A stretch of DNA of 64,000 nt from DASSQJ01 sp963726295 (GTDB lineage Bacteria > Actinomycetota > Actinomycetes > Actinomycetales > Dermatophilaceae): NCBI GenBank assembly GCA_963726295.1, contig CAVSBW010000012.1, forward strand, positions 372,001-436,000. Reading direction: 5' to 3'. Position 1 is the first letter of the stretch, and every line of letters begins with the position of its first letter. Below the pieces are notes generated by a model that saw only the letters and a list, made by a program, of their open reading frames with translations, had not been told where the DNA came from and searched no databases. Of the stretch, positions 44,992-54,215 are shown one piece after another. Made by a program: the position numbers and the translations under genes.

Positions 44992-46062
44992 TCACGGGCC
45001 ACGCAGGAAAAGGCCCGAGGCCGGCTTGGGGGAGAAGAACGTGCTCTTGGCCGGGACGACCTCACCGTGGTCGGCGATCGCGATGATCGTCTCCAGGTCC
45101 GGCGCCGGTGGCACGAACAGGACCCCGCCGTCGGCGTCACAGGCGGCGACGAGGATCTCCGTCAGCTGCCGGACGGGCTCGATCCGGGTCGTCGGCGGCA
45201 GGTGGTCGAGCACTCGCGCGTGGAGCAGCGAGACGTCCAGGCCGGCGGACCCGGGCGGCCGCTCATCGGTGTACCTGACGCCGTACCAGCGCCGGTCCAG
45301 GTAGACCGCGGTTCCCGACGAGGCCGCGTCGCCGGCGTCGGTCGCGGGACGGACGTCGAAGCCCGCCTCGAGCAGGTCGCGCACCACCATGGTGTCGACC
45401 GGGCCGTGCACCCACCGGTCGAACGAGCTGAGTTGCAGCCCCCCGAGGGGGTAGATCACGGACAGGATGCCGTGGTCATGAGGACGCCCCGACTGCTCCC
45501 ACACCTCGAGGGAGGCCGCCACCCGGTGATGCCCGTCCGCGATGTAGTGGGCGGCCTCCTCCAGCTCGCGGCACAGCTCCTCGGTCGGGGGGCCCGGTGG
45601 GACCTGCCAGACCGACTGCCGGGTGCCGTCGACGCCGGGGACGTCGAGGAGCGCGGGTTCGGCGAGGGCTCGCTCGACCGTCTGCGCCACCACCGGCCCT
45701 GCGCGGTGCATCGTGCTCACGAGCTCCACCCGCTGCGGCGCTGAGTCGAGGTAGCCGGCCAGAGCGTGCACGCGGTCCGGCTGGACGCCCTCGTGTCCGC
45801 GGAGGCGGCCACTCCGGAAGGCCTCGGGCGCGATGTCGCAGACGATGCCGATGTGGTCGGCGAGCGACGTGCTCTGCCGGTAGACGTAGAGCGCCTCCGG
45901 CATCGGCTCGTACGCCTCCGGCTCGACCGGGCGTGGGGCCGACCTCGCGGCGACCGCCGTCTCCGCCATCGCGGCAACCTCGTGGGAGGCGGCGTCGGCG
46001 CGGACCAGCCAGCCGGAGAAGGGGCGTACGGACCCGGACGAGAGCGGGGAGGGCTCGGTCAC
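44992..46062 (-). CDS. DUF1015 family protein
   Basis: 356 residues. The family hallmark YIADGHHRVAAS is present (about 190-201), and VRPFSGWLVR and LYVYRQ match the N-terminal region. DUF1015 proteins are conserved but biochemically undefined; some sit beside serine-metabolism genes. An ATG at 46122 is possible, but the GTG at 46062 has TACGCT 6 bases before it and starts just ahead of the conserved part. Confidence 0.9.
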   Translation of the reverse strand: MTEPSPLSSGSVRPFSGWLVRADAASHEVAAMAETAVAARSAPRPVEPEAYEPMPEALYVYRQSTSLADHIGIVCDIAPEAFRSGRLRGHEGVQPDRVHALAGYLDSAPQRVELVSTMHRAGPVVAQTVERALAEPALLDVPGVDGTRQSVWQVPPGPPTEELCRELEEAAHYIADGHHRVAASLEVWEQSGRPHDHGILSVIYPLGGLQLSSFDRWVHGPVDTMVVRDLLEAGFDVRPATDAGDAASSGTAVYLDRRWYGVRYTDERPPGSAGLDVSLLHARVLDHLPPTTRIEPVRQLTEILVAACDADGGVLFVPPAPDLETIIAIADHGEVVPAKSTFFSPKPASGLFLRGP

Positions 46063-46068
46063 CCGGAC

Positions 46069-46074
46069 AGCGTA
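46069..46074 (-). promoter_or_regulatory. -10 box of the DUF1015 gene
   Basis: TACGCT on the minus strand, 6 bases before the GTG at 46062; leaderless spacing, deciding the start. Confidence 0.55.
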
Positions 46075-46131
46075 CGGACCGCGTCGGGACCTCAGGCACG
46101 GCGTGCCGTCCGCCCGAGGCACGCTGCCCGC

Positions 46132-46626
46132 TCAGCGGCCGATGTCAGCCACCGTCGCCTCGGTGAGTCGCACCAGGTCGGTGGGGGAGAGGCCGACGTC
46201 GAGGCCGCGGCGACCGGCCGACACGTAGACGACGTCGAACAGCTCCGCGCTCTCGTCGACCACGGTCGGCAGCCGCCGCTTCTGGCCGACCGGCGAGATG
46301 CCACCGACGACCATCCCGGACGACCGTTCCGCCGCTGCGGGGTCGGCCATGGTCACGCGCTTCACGCTGAGGGCGGAGGCCACGGCCTTGAGGTCCAGTG
46401 ACCCGGTGACCGGCACGACGGCGACCGCGAGGCCGGCCCCGGTGTCGACCAGCAGGGTCTTGAACACCTGCTCCGGAGGCAGCCCGAGGGCCTGCGCCGC
46501 CTCCAGCCCGAACGAGGGAGCCGCCGGGTCGTGGTCGTACGCGTGCTGCGTGAACGCGACGCCGGCCGCGGTCAGCGTCGCCGTGGCCGGGGTGCCGGCG
46601 GAGCCGGGGGCCGATGACCGTGCCAT
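46132..46626 (-). CDS. ybaK: YbaK/EbsC family aminoacyl-tRNA deacylase
   Basis: 164 residues. Trans-editing protein that hydrolyses Cys-tRNA(Pro), preventing cysteine misincorporation at proline codons. Features: TAAGVAFTQHAYDHDP at the N-terminus, the catalytic lysine in EQVFKTLLVDTG, SVKRVTMADPAAAERSSGMVVGGISPVGQKRRLPTVVD with the substrate loop GGISP. The ATG at 46626 is leaderless by its promoter box. It stands apart from its neighbours. Confidence 0.93.
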   Translation of the reverse strand: MARSSAPGSAGTPATATLTAAGVAFTQHAYDHDPAAPSFGLEAAQALGLPPEQVFKTLLVDTGAGLAVAVVPVTGSLDLKAVASALSVKRVTMADPAAAERSSGMVVGGISPVGQKRRLPTVVDESAELFDVVYVSAGRRGLDVGLSPTDLVRLTEATVADIGR

Positions 46627-46633
46627 GGGCCCA

Positions 46634-46639
46634 AGGCTA
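46634..46639 (-). promoter_or_regulatory. -10 box of ybaK
   Basis: TAGCCT on the minus strand, 7 bases before the ATG at 46626; leaderless spacing. Confidence 0.55.
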
Positions 46640-46663
46640 GGACCGGTCCCGAGGGGCGGCTGC

Positions 46664-48103
46664 TCAGCCGAGGTCGGCCGCAGCAGCCACCCGGCTGGCC
46701 TGTGCCGACGCCATCGCGGCGGCGTGGGCGGACTCGACGTCGGTGTTCCTGCGCCACCACGCCTGCCCGGACTCGGGGAGCGTGTAGATCGGGTCGTAGT
46801 ACACGTACTCGCGCGAGAGCGCCTGCTCGTCGTCGGCCTCGATCGACGTGCGGTAGTTCTTGCGCCAGAACGACATCCCCTTCTCGGTGTCGTAGGTCTC
46901 GACCTGGTGCACCCACCGCTTGCCGACGAAGGGGACGTCGCAGACGATCCGCGGTGTGGCGAAGCCCGGCAGGTAGCCCATGATGTCGTGCTGGAGCTCC
47001 TGGGCCTCCCGCAGCGAGAGCCGCCAGTGCTCAGAGAACGGGATCATGTCCGTCATGTAGAAGTAGTACGGCGTGATGCTGGCCTCGTCCTGCAGGGCGA
47101 AGCACAGGTCGAGCAGCTGCTCGCTGGAGTCGTTGACCCCGCGCATGAGCACGCCCTGGTTGCGCACGTCGCGGATGCCGGCCTCGAGCATCGCCCGCGA
47201 CGCCTCGGCGACCGCCGGGGTCACCGACTCGGCGTTGTTGACGTGCGTGTGGATGGCGAGCGAGACGCCGCGGGATCGCGCCTTGGCCGACACCCGCGCC
47301 ACGCCGTCGACGACGTCCGGCTGCAGCCAGTGCTGCGGCAGGCCCATCAGGGCCTTGGTCGCGAGCCGGATGTCGCGCACGGACTCGACGTCGAGGAGCT
47401 GGTCGAGGAAGGACTCCAGGCTGCGCCACGGCATGTTGGCGACGTCGCCGCCGGAGACCACGACGTCGCGGACCCCGGGGGTGCGGCGCAGGTAGTCGAG
47501 CATCGCGGCGTGCCTGTCGACCGGCTTGCCCGCCAGCTTGAGCTTGGTGACCTGGGGCGTCGAGTTGCCCACGAGGTCCATGCGGGTGCAGTGCCCGCAG
47601 TACTGGGGGCAGGTCGGCAGCATCTCCGCGAGGACCTTGGTGGGGTAGCGGTGGGTCAGGCCCTCCACCGCCCACATGTCGTGCTCGTGGAGGCTGTCGC
47701 GGGTGGCGAAGGGGTGGCTCGGCCAGTCGGCGCGCCGGTCGGAGAAGACCGGGAGCATGTAGCGGCGCACCGGGTCGGCGTAGAACGCGTCGGTGTACGC
47801 GGTCCCCGCCGTGGGGGCACCGTCGAGCGACGGCACCATCGTGTTGAGCATCTGCGGTGTGACGAGCATCGACATGGTCGCGCGCTCGGCCTGGTCCCGC
47901 TCGAGGTCGTCGTAGAAGCGGTCCTCGAGCAGGTCGCCCATGACATCCCGCAGCTGCCTCACGTTCTTGACGCAGTGCGCCCGCTGCCACTGCGCGCCGG
48001 CCCAGTCGGCGGCGGTGACCTCACGCCAGCCCGGCAGGCGGGTCCAGTCGGGCTCCACCAGCTCGCGGCGCCGGTACGCGTAGGGCTGCTCGATCGATGA
48101 CAT
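46664..48103 (-). CDS. kamA: Lysine 2,3-aminomutase-type radical SAM enzyme
   Basis: 479 residues. Radical SAM cluster CPQYCGHC with Cys165, Cys169 and Cys172. The product of the classical enzyme is beta-lysine, from L-lysine, using SAM, a [4Fe-4S] cluster and pyridoxal phosphate. The clostridial glycine-rich PLP loop (GGGGK) is absent; Lys395 in VPFVGKRWVHQ is the likely PLP lysine. This makes it the divergent actinobacterial KamA subgroup, whose substrate has been inferred more than tested. The divergent kdd gene supports a role in lysine breakdown. The ATG at 48103 lies 7 bases from a -10 box; upstream methionines are not needed. Confidence 0.85.
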   Translation of the reverse strand: MSSIEQPYAYRRRELVEPDWTRLPGWREVTAADWAGAQWQRAHCVKNVRQLRDVMGDLLEDRFYDDLERDQAERATMSMLVTPQMLNTMVPSLDGAPTAGTAYTDAFYADPVRRYMLPVFSDRRADWPSHPFATRDSLHEHDMWAVEGLTHRYPTKVLAEMLPTCPQYCGHCTRMDLVGNSTPQVTKLKLAGKPVDRHAAMLDYLRRTPGVRDVVVSGGDVANMPWRSLESFLDQLLDVESVRDIRLATKALMGLPQHWLQPDVVDGVARVSAKARSRGVSLAIHTHVNNAESVTPAVAEASRAMLEAGIRDVRNQGVLMRGVNDSSEQLLDLCFALQDEASITPYYFYMTDMIPFSEHWRLSLREAQELQHDIMGYLPGFATPRIVCDVPFVGKRWVHQVETYDTEKGMSFWRKNYRTSIEADDEQALSREYVYYDPIYTLPESGQAWWRRNTDVESAHAAAMASAQASRVAAAADLG

Positions 48104-48110
48104 GCATGGC

Positions 48111-48116
48111 AGGATA
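48111..48116 (-). promoter_or_regulatory. -10 box of kamA
   Basis: TATCCT on the minus strand, 7 bases before the ATG at 48103; leaderless spacing. The 86-base gap to kdd must hold both promoters. Confidence 0.55.
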
Positions 48117-48189
48117 CGCAACGGATCACTCCCACATCCACCCTGAGCCGCAAATACTCCGGCGGCGTGTCGCATGACAAGGAGATCTT

Positions 48190-49245
48190 GTGCGTTCCAG
48201 CCCGCCCTCACCCCTCGGGCTCCACCGCGTCGTCGAGCCGGCCGACGGCACGCTGCCGCAGGCCGCGAGCGTGCTCGACGCCGACCCCGAGATCTGGGAC
48301 GACGAGGTGCTCGTGGACATCGAGACGCTCAACCTCGATGCCGCCTCCTTCCGCCAGCTCGCCGAGAAGCACCCCGGCGACGGCGAGGCGGTGCGCCGCG
48401 AGGTCCTCGACATCGTCGCCACGCGGGGCAAGATGCAGAACCCGGTCACCGGGTCAGGGGGCATGCTCGTGGGCACGGTCGCCGCCGTGGGGCCGCGGTC
48501 CACTCTCGGGCTGGCGGTGGGGGACCGGGTCGCCACCCTGGTGTCGCTCTCCCTCACCCCGTTGCGCATCACCGACGGGCTCGAGCGGTGGGACGGCCGG
48601 TCCGAGCGGGTGCCGGCCGCGGGGACCGCCGTGCTCTTCGGCCGCTCGATCGCCGCCCGGCTGCCCGATGACCTGTCGGCCGGGCTGGCCCTGATGGTCA
48701 TGGACGTCTGCGGGGCGCCCGCGCTCGTCGAGCGCGTCGTGTCCGAGCACGTGGACCGCCGGGGCACCGCACCCGTGGTCGCCGTGCTCGGTGCCGCGGG
48801 GAAGTCGGGGTCCCTCTCGCTGGCCGCGGCCCGGGCAGCGGGGGCGGGGCGGCTCATCGGTGTCGTCCCGACCGAGGGCGAGGCGCAGGTGCTGCGACCG
48901 ACGGGGCTGGCCGACGAGATCGTCGTCGCCGACGCGCGCTCCCCGCTCGGGCTCTCCCGGGCCGTCGAGGGGGCGGGCGGCCCCGCCGACGTCACGGTCG
49001 TGTGCGTCGACGTGCCCGGCTGCGAGCAGCCAGCCGTGCTGGCGACGGCCGAGGGTGGCACGGTCGTCTTCTTCTCGATGGCCACGAGCTTCGCGGCCGC
49101 GGCGCTCGGCGCCGAGGGGCTGGCCGCCGACGTCCGGATGCTCGTCGGCAACGGCTACGTGCCCGGCCACGCCGACCTCGCGCTCGAGCTGGTCCGTGGC
49201 GACGGGGCCCTCCGGGCGCTCTTCGAGGCCCGTCTCTCGGACTGA
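48190..49245 (+). CDS. kdd: L-erythro-3,5-diaminohexanoate dehydrogenase
   Basis: 351 residues. Oxidises L-erythro-3,5-diaminohexanoate to 3-keto-5-aminohexanoate with NAD(P)+, the third step of the lysine fermentation pathway. The N-terminal domain has SPLGLHRVVEPADGTLPQAA and the conserved NLDAASFRQL and GKMQNPVTGSGGMLVG; the Rossmann part has VVAVLGAAGKSGSLSLAAA. AAGGAG stands 5 bases before the GTG at 48190. Divergent from kamA. The identity fits well with kamDE and kal further right. Confidence 0.9.
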   Translation: MRSSPPSPLGLHRVVEPADGTLPQAASVLDADPEIWDDEVLVDIETLNLDAASFRQLAEKHPGDGEAVRREVLDIVATRGKMQNPVTGSGGMLVGTVAAVGPRSTLGLAVGDRVATLVSLSLTPLRITDGLERWDGRSERVPAAGTAVLFGRSIAARLPDDLSAGLALMVMDVCGAPALVERVVSEHVDRRGTAPVVAVLGAAGKSGSLSLAAARAAGAGRLIGVVPTEGEAQVLRPTGLADEIVVADARSPLGLSRAVEGAGGPADVTVVCVDVPGCEQPAVLATAEGGTVVFFSMATSFAAAALGAEGLAADVRMLVGNGYVPGHADLALELVRGDGALRALFEARLSD

Positions 49246-49258
49246 ACGGCCCTCGGGG

Positions 49259-49654
49259 TCAGCCCACAGGGATCGCGGCGAGCACCGGCAGCTCGACGAA
49301 CTCGTCCACGCCGATCCGCGGGAGGAGCAGCCGGGCGGGCCACGGCATCCGCGCCATCCCGACCTCGGTGGGCACCTCACGCAGAGCCCCGAGGGTGAGC
49401 ACCTCGCCCCGCAGGAGCAGGCGCGCACCGCCGGCGGCCCGGACGTTGCGCAGCCAGTCGGTCCGGGGCCCGTACGTGAGGGCGAGCGTGACGACGTCAC
49501 CGTGGCGGAACGCGTTGATGGGGATGCGGTACGTGCGCCCTGAGCGCCGCCCGACGTGCTCGAGCTCCGCGAAGTCGCCGTGACCCGCGAGATGCCGGGT
49601 GACCCGGTTGGTCACCCGCTTGTTGAACCGCGCCACCGCGGCGGGGATGGGCAC
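49259..49654 (-). CDS. Deazaflavin (F420)-dependent nitroreductase family protein
   Basis: 131 residues of the Ddn-like split-barrel family: ARFNKRVTNRVTRHLAGHGDFAELEHVGRRSGRTYRIP and LALTYGPRTDWLRNVRAAGGARL. Members reduce diverse substrates with cofactor F420H2; whether this organism makes F420 is not shown here. A GTG at 49654 is chosen because TACCGT lies 6 bases before it and the upstream frame is proline/glycine-rich. It is divergent from the phosphoketolase gene. Confidence 0.88.
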   Translation of the reverse strand: MPIPAAVARFNKRVTNRVTRHLAGHGDFAELEHVGRRSGRTYRIPINAFRHGDVVTLALTYGPRTDWLRNVRAAGGARLLLRGEVLTLGALREVPTEVGMARMPWPARLLLPRIGVDEFVELPVLAAIPVG

Positions 49655-49660
49655 GGCACC

Positions 49661-49666
49661 ACGGTA
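49661..49666 (-). promoter_or_regulatory. -10 box of the Ddn-like gene
   Basis: TACCGT on the minus strand, 6 bases before the GTG at 49654; leaderless spacing, deciding the start. Confidence 0.55.
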
Positions 49667-49758
49667 GCCCGGCGGCCCACCCCCCGGCGGGGCGCCGGCT
49701 GGGGGACCGGGAGGCGCCACACCTTGCCGATGCCACCCGATGGGGGTTGGGTGATGCC

Positions 49759-52161
49759 ATGACACCGTCGGTGACCACCGGGTACGCCTCGGACGACCTC
49801 GAGCTCGACCTGCGCTGGTGGGCCGCAGCCAACTACCTGACCGTCGGCCAGATCTACCTGCGCGACAACCCCCTGCTCAGGGAGCCGTTGTCGCTCGAAC
49901 ACATCAAGCCCCGCCTGCTCGGCCACTGGGGCACCAGCCCCGGCCTGTCGGCGGTCTACACGCTGCTCAACCGGCTCATCCGGGAGACCGGCACCGACTG
50001 CCTCTACGTCACCGGACCCGGCCACGGTGGCCCGGCACTGGTCGGCGCCGCATGGCTGGAGGGCACCTACAGCGAGGTCTACCCCGACATCGGGCCCGAC
50101 GGGAGCGGCTTGGGCGCCCTGTTCCGGCAGTTCTCCTCGCCGGGTGGGGTGCCGAGCCACGTGAGCGTCCAGACCCCCGGCAGCATCCACGAGGGCGGCG
50201 AGCTCGGCTACGCGCTCGTGCACGCCGCTGGTGCCGCGTTCGACCACCCCGACCTTCTCGTCGCCTGCATCGTCGGCGACGGCGAGGCCGAGACCGGACC
50301 CCTTTCCGCGTCGTGGCGGCTGCCGACGTTCCTCAACCCGCGGCGCGACGGAGCCGTCCTGCCGATCCTCCACCTCAACGGGTACAAGATCGCCGGGCCG
50401 ACGGTGCTCGGGCGCACCGACGACGCCGACGTGGAGGCGTACCTCAGCAGCCAGGGCTGGTCCCCGGTGACCGTCTCCGGGGACGACCCTCGCGAGGTGT
50501 TCCCGGCGCTGCTCGCCGCCCTGCGCGACTCGCACGGGCGCATCCGGGAGGTCCAGGCGCAGGCCCGTCAGGGCGACGGACCGAGCGCACCCGTGCGACA
50601 TGCCTGGCCCGCGATCGTCCTGCGCACACCCAAGGGATGGACCGGGCCGCACATGGTCGACGGGGTGCAGGTCGAGGGCACCAACCTGGCCCACCAGGTG
50701 CCGCTGTCGGGACTGGCCGAGAACCCCGAGCACCTGCGGATGCTCGAGCGGTGGATGCGCTCGTACCGGCCGGACGAGCTCTTCGACTCCTCCGGGCGGC
50801 TGGTCCCCGAGCTCCGGGCCCTGGCGCCCGAGGGGGACAAGCGGATGTCCGCCACGCCGTACGCCAACGGTGGCCGGTTGCGCGCCGACCTGCCGATGCC
50901 GGACCTCTCGGCCTACGAGGTGGCGGTGGCCCGACCCGGTGTCGCGCTCGTGGAGAACACGTACTCCGCCGGTGAGCTGATGCGCGATCTGTACGCCGCC
51001 ACGGCGCGCCCCGACGGCGGCGGCACCTTCCGGCTGTTCAGCCCGGACGAGACCGCCTCGAACCGCCTGCAGGCCGTCTTCGAGGTGACCGACCGCTGCT
51101 TCTTGGGGCCGCTGGAGGACACCGACCGACAGCTCGGCCCCGACGGCCGGGTGATGGAGGTGCTCTCGGAGCATCTCTGCCAGGGCTGGCTCGAGGGGTA
51201 CGTGCTGAGCGGGCGCCACGGGCTGTTCGCGACCTACGAGGCGTTCGCCATGGTGTCGGCGTCGATGGCCGTGCAGCACACGAAGTGGCTGCAGCACGCC
51301 CAGACCCTGCCCTGGCGCGCATCGGTCTCCTCACTCAACATCCTGCTCACCTCCACGTGCTGGCGGAACGACCACAACGGCTTCTCGCACCAGGGCCCCG
51401 GCCTCATCGACTCGCTGCTGCCGCTCGCGCCGGGCGTCGTCCGCGTCTGGCTCCCCCCCGACGCCAACACGACGCTGTCGATCACGGACCACTGCCTGCG
51501 CAGCACGGACCACGTCAACCTCATCGTCGTCGACAAGCAGAAGCACCTGCAGTACCTCACCCTCGACGAGGCGCATCGGCACTGTGCCCAGGGAGCCGGC
51601 GTGTGGGAGTGGGCGAGCACGGTGCCCGCCGGGGAGTCGCCGGACGTCGTGCTCGCGTGCGCCGGCGACGTGCCGACCCAGGAGGCGCTGGCGGCCGCGG
51701 AGCTGCTCCACGAGCACGTGCCCGAGCTCAGGGTGCGGTTCGTCAACGTCATCGACCTCATGGCGCTGCTGCCCGAGCACGACCACCCGCACGGCTACAC
51801 CGACAGCCAGTTCGACGACCTGTTCACCGCGGACGCCCACGTCGTGTTCGCGTTCCACGGCTACCCCCGCGCCGTTCACCAGCTCGTGCACGGGCGGTCC
51901 AACCCGGGGCGGTTCCACGTGCGCGGCTTCCAGGAGCAGGGGACCACGACGACGCCCTTCGACATGGTGGTCCTTAACCGGATGAGCCGTTTCCACCTCG
52001 CCAAGGAGGTGCTGCGACGGTCGACCCGTCGGCCCGCGGGGTGGCGCTTCCTCAGCGACCTGTGCGACGAGCGCCTGGCGGAGCACGAGGACCACATCCG
52101 CGAGCACCTCGAGGACATGCCGGACATCCGTGACTGGACCTGGGGAGGCCTGGACGCATGA
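49759..52161 (+). CDS. xfp: Xylulose-5-phosphate/fructose-6-phosphate phosphoketolase
   Basis: Thiamine-diphosphate enzyme that splits xylulose 5-phosphate (and often fructose 6-phosphate) with phosphate into acetyl phosphate and a shorter sugar phosphate. 800 residues, normal length. Signatures: VTGPGHGGPALVG, SIHEGGELGYAL, the ThDP motif GDGEAETGPLSASW, and SSLNILLTSTCWRNDHNGFSHQGPG. The start is uncertain: TTG at 49747 is also possible, but the ATG at 49759 is near the usual N-terminus; no strong ribosome site is visible. It forms an operon with pta and ackA (4-base overlap with pta), so acetyl phosphate can be turned into acetyl-CoA or acetate and ATP. Confidence 0.95.
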   Translation: MTPSVTTGYASDDLELDLRWWAAANYLTVGQIYLRDNPLLREPLSLEHIKPRLLGHWGTSPGLSAVYTLLNRLIRETGTDCLYVTGPGHGGPALVGAAWLEGTYSEVYPDIGPDGSGLGALFRQFSSPGGVPSHVSVQTPGSIHEGGELGYALVHAAGAAFDHPDLLVACIVGDGEAETGPLSASWRLPTFLNPRRDGAVLPILHLNGYKIAGPTVLGRTDDADVEAYLSSQGWSPVTVSGDDPREVFPALLAALRDSHGRIREVQAQARQGDGPSAPVRHAWPAIVLRTPKGWTGPHMVDGVQVEGTNLAHQVPLSGLAENPEHLRMLERWMRSYRPDELFDSSGRLVPELRALAPEGDKRMSATPYANGGRLRADLPMPDLSAYEVAVARPGVALVENTYSAGELMRDLYAATARPDGGGTFRLFSPDETASNRLQAVFEVTDRCFLGPLEDTDRQLGPDGRVMEVLSEHLCQGWLEGYVLSGRHGLFATYEAFAMVSASMAVQHTKWLQHAQTLPWRASVSSLNILLTSTCWRNDHNGFSHQGPGLIDSLLPLAPGVVRVWLPPDANTTLSITDHCLRSTDHVNLIVVDKQKHLQYLTLDEAHRHCAQGAGVWEWASTVPAGESPDVVLACAGDVPTQEALAAAELLHEHVPELRVRFVNVIDLMALLPEHDHPHGYTDSQFDDLFTADAHVVFAFHGYPRAVHQLVHGRSNPGRFHVRGFQEQGTTTTPFDMVVLNRMSRFHLAKEVLRRSTRRPAGWRFLSDLCDERLAEHEDHIREHLEDMPDIRDWTWGGLDA

Positions 52162-54215
52162 GGGGGGTCTACCTCGCCGGCACCGAGGCCCGGTCGGGGA
52201 AGTCCGCGGTCGCCGTGGGCCTGGCCCACCATCTGGCCCGCCGTCACGGACGGGTCGCCGTGTTCCGGCCCATCGTCGGCTCGCCGGACGACGAGCTGCT
52301 GCGCGTGCTCCGGGAGGAGGCGGGGACGGAGTCCGACGCGACCCCCTGCTGGGGGGTCACCTACACGACGCTCCACGACGACCCGCAGGCCGCCCTCGGC
52401 ACCGTCGTCGACCGCTACCACGCCCTGGCCGGCGAGCACGACGTCGTGCTCGTCGTCGGCTCGGACTTCACCGGGGTGCCCGCGCCGACGGAGTTCTCCA
52501 CCAACGCCGTGGTGGCCGCCAACCTCGGCACGCCCCTCGTCCTCGTCGCACCCGCGCGCGAACGCGGCGCCCGTGAGGTCGCGGCCGGGGTCGGCGCCTC
52601 GGCGGTCGCCGCCCGCCAGGCGCACGCGGACGTCAAAGGGGTCGTCGTCAACCAGGTGCCGCCCGCGGAGCAGCGAGCGTACGAGGACGCCGTCCGGCCC
52701 CGGGTGGCACCCGCCGCCGTGTGGGCCCTGCCGGAGACCCCCGTGCTGCGCGCCCCGACGGTCGCGGACCTCATGACCGCCTGCGGCGGCACCCTCGTGC
52801 ACGGCGACTCCGACCTCCTCGACCGGGAGGGCCTCGCACTCGTCGTCGCCGCCATGTCGATGCCGCACGTCATCGACCGGCTCACCGAGGACGCCGTGGT
52901 GATCGTGCCCGGGGACCGTGAGGACGTCGTGCTGGGTGTCCTCCTCGCCCACCAGTCGCGCACGCTGCCGACGCTGTCGGGGATGGTACTCAACGGTGGC
53001 TTCGGGCTGGCCCCGCAGGTGGACCGGCTGGTCGCCGGTCTGGACGTCCGGCTGCCCATGATCGCCGCCGAGGGGTCGACGATGGAGGTCGCCTCGATCC
53101 TCATGCGGGTCGAGGGCCGGATCACGGCGGAGTCGGGCCGCAAGGTCCGGGCCGCGGTGGCCCTGGTCGACGGGGCCGACGGCCTCAGCGCCCTCGCGGG
53201 GCAGGACGCACTCACGACCGATGGTGTCGTGACGCCGCTGATGTTCGAACACGTCCTCGTCGAGCGCGCCCGCGCCTCCGGGGCGCACGTCGTCCTGCCC
53301 GAGGGCGAGGAGGACCGCATCCTGCGCGCCGCCGACGAGGTCCTCGCGCGCTGCATGGCCCGCCTGACCCTGCTCGGCGACGAGCGGCGGGTGCTCGACC
53401 GGGCTCGCCAGCTCGGGGTCGACGTCGGCGCCGCGGACGTTGTCGACCCCGCCACCAGCCCCTGGCGCGAGCGCTTCGCCACCGAGTACGCGCAGCTGCG
53501 CGCCCACAAGGGGGTCACGTACGAGCAGGCGTTCGACCGGGTCGTCGACCCGTCGTACTTCGGCACGATGATGGTCCACGACGGCATGGCCGACGGGATG
53601 GTGTCGGGCTGCGTCACGACCACCGCGCACACCATCCGGCCCGCCCTCGAGGTGGTCCGCACCCAGCCGGGGACCTCGGTGGTCTCGAGCGTGTTCCTCA
53701 TGTGCCTCGCCGACAGGGTGCTGGTCTACGGCGACTGTGCGGTCAACCCCGACCCCACAGCGGAGCAGCTCGCCGACATCGCCGTCTCCTCGGCCCGCAC
53801 GGCCGCGCAGTTCGGGGTGGAGCCGAGGGTGGCGATGCTCTCGTACTCGACCGGTGCCTCCGGCTCGGGCGCCGACGTCGAGAAGGTGCGCGAGGCGACG
53901 GAGCTCGTGCGGCGCAAGGCTCCGGACCTGCCGGTCGAGGGGCCGGTGCAGTACGACGCGGCGGTCGACCCCACGGTCGCGGCCACCAAGCTGGGCGGCA
54001 GCGAGGTGGCGGGGCGGGCCACCGTGCTCGTGTTCCCCGACCTCAACACCGGCAACAACACGTACAAGGCCGTGCAGCGCAGCGCCTCGGCGGTCGCGAT
54101 CGGGCCGGTGCTCCAAGGCCTCAACGCCCCCGTCAACGACCTCTCCCGCGGAGCGCTCGTGCGCGACATCGTCAACACCGTGGCCATCACCGCGATCCAG
54201 GCGGGGTCCCGGTGA
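52158..54215 (+). CDS. pta: Phosphate acetyltransferase, long form
   Basis: Interconverts acetyl-CoA and acetyl phosphate. 685 residues, the long enterobacterial-type form: N-terminal P-loop domain (GTEARSGKSAVAVGLA, residues 8-23), a central DRTGG-type regulatory domain (about 210-320) and the C-terminal catalytic PTA domain (from about 365, VLPEGEEDRILRAADEVL, and SYSTGASGSGADVEKVREAT, NTGNNTYKAVQR). ATG at 52158 overlaps the xfp stop (ATGA), and the stop overlaps ackA (GTGA). Confidence 0.96.
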   Translation: MRGVYLAGTEARSGKSAVAVGLAHHLARRHGRVAVFRPIVGSPDDELLRVLREEAGTESDATPCWGVTYTTLHDDPQAALGTVVDRYHALAGEHDVVLVVGSDFTGVPAPTEFSTNAVVAANLGTPLVLVAPARERGAREVAAGVGASAVAARQAHADVKGVVVNQVPPAEQRAYEDAVRPRVAPAAVWALPETPVLRAPTVADLMTACGGTLVHGDSDLLDREGLALVVAAMSMPHVIDRLTEDAVVIVPGDREDVVLGVLLAHQSRTLPTLSGMVLNGGFGLAPQVDRLVAGLDVRLPMIAAEGSTMEVASILMRVEGRITAESGRKVRAAVALVDGADGLSALAGQDALTTDGVVTPLMFEHVLVERARASGAHVVLPEGEEDRILRAADEVLARCMARLTLLGDERRVLDRARQLGVDVGAADVVDPATSPWRERFATEYAQLRAHKGVTYEQAFDRVVDPSYFGTMMVHDGMADGMVSGCVTTTAHTIRPALEVVRTQPGTSVVSSVFLMCLADRVLVYGDCAVNPDPTAEQLADIAVSSARTAAQFGVEPRVAMLSYSTGASGSGADVEKVREATELVRRKAPDLPVEGPVQYDAAVDPTVAATKLGGSEVAGRATVLVFPDLNTGNNTYKAVQRSASAVAIGPVLQGLNAPVNDLSRGALVRDIVNTVAITAIQAGSR

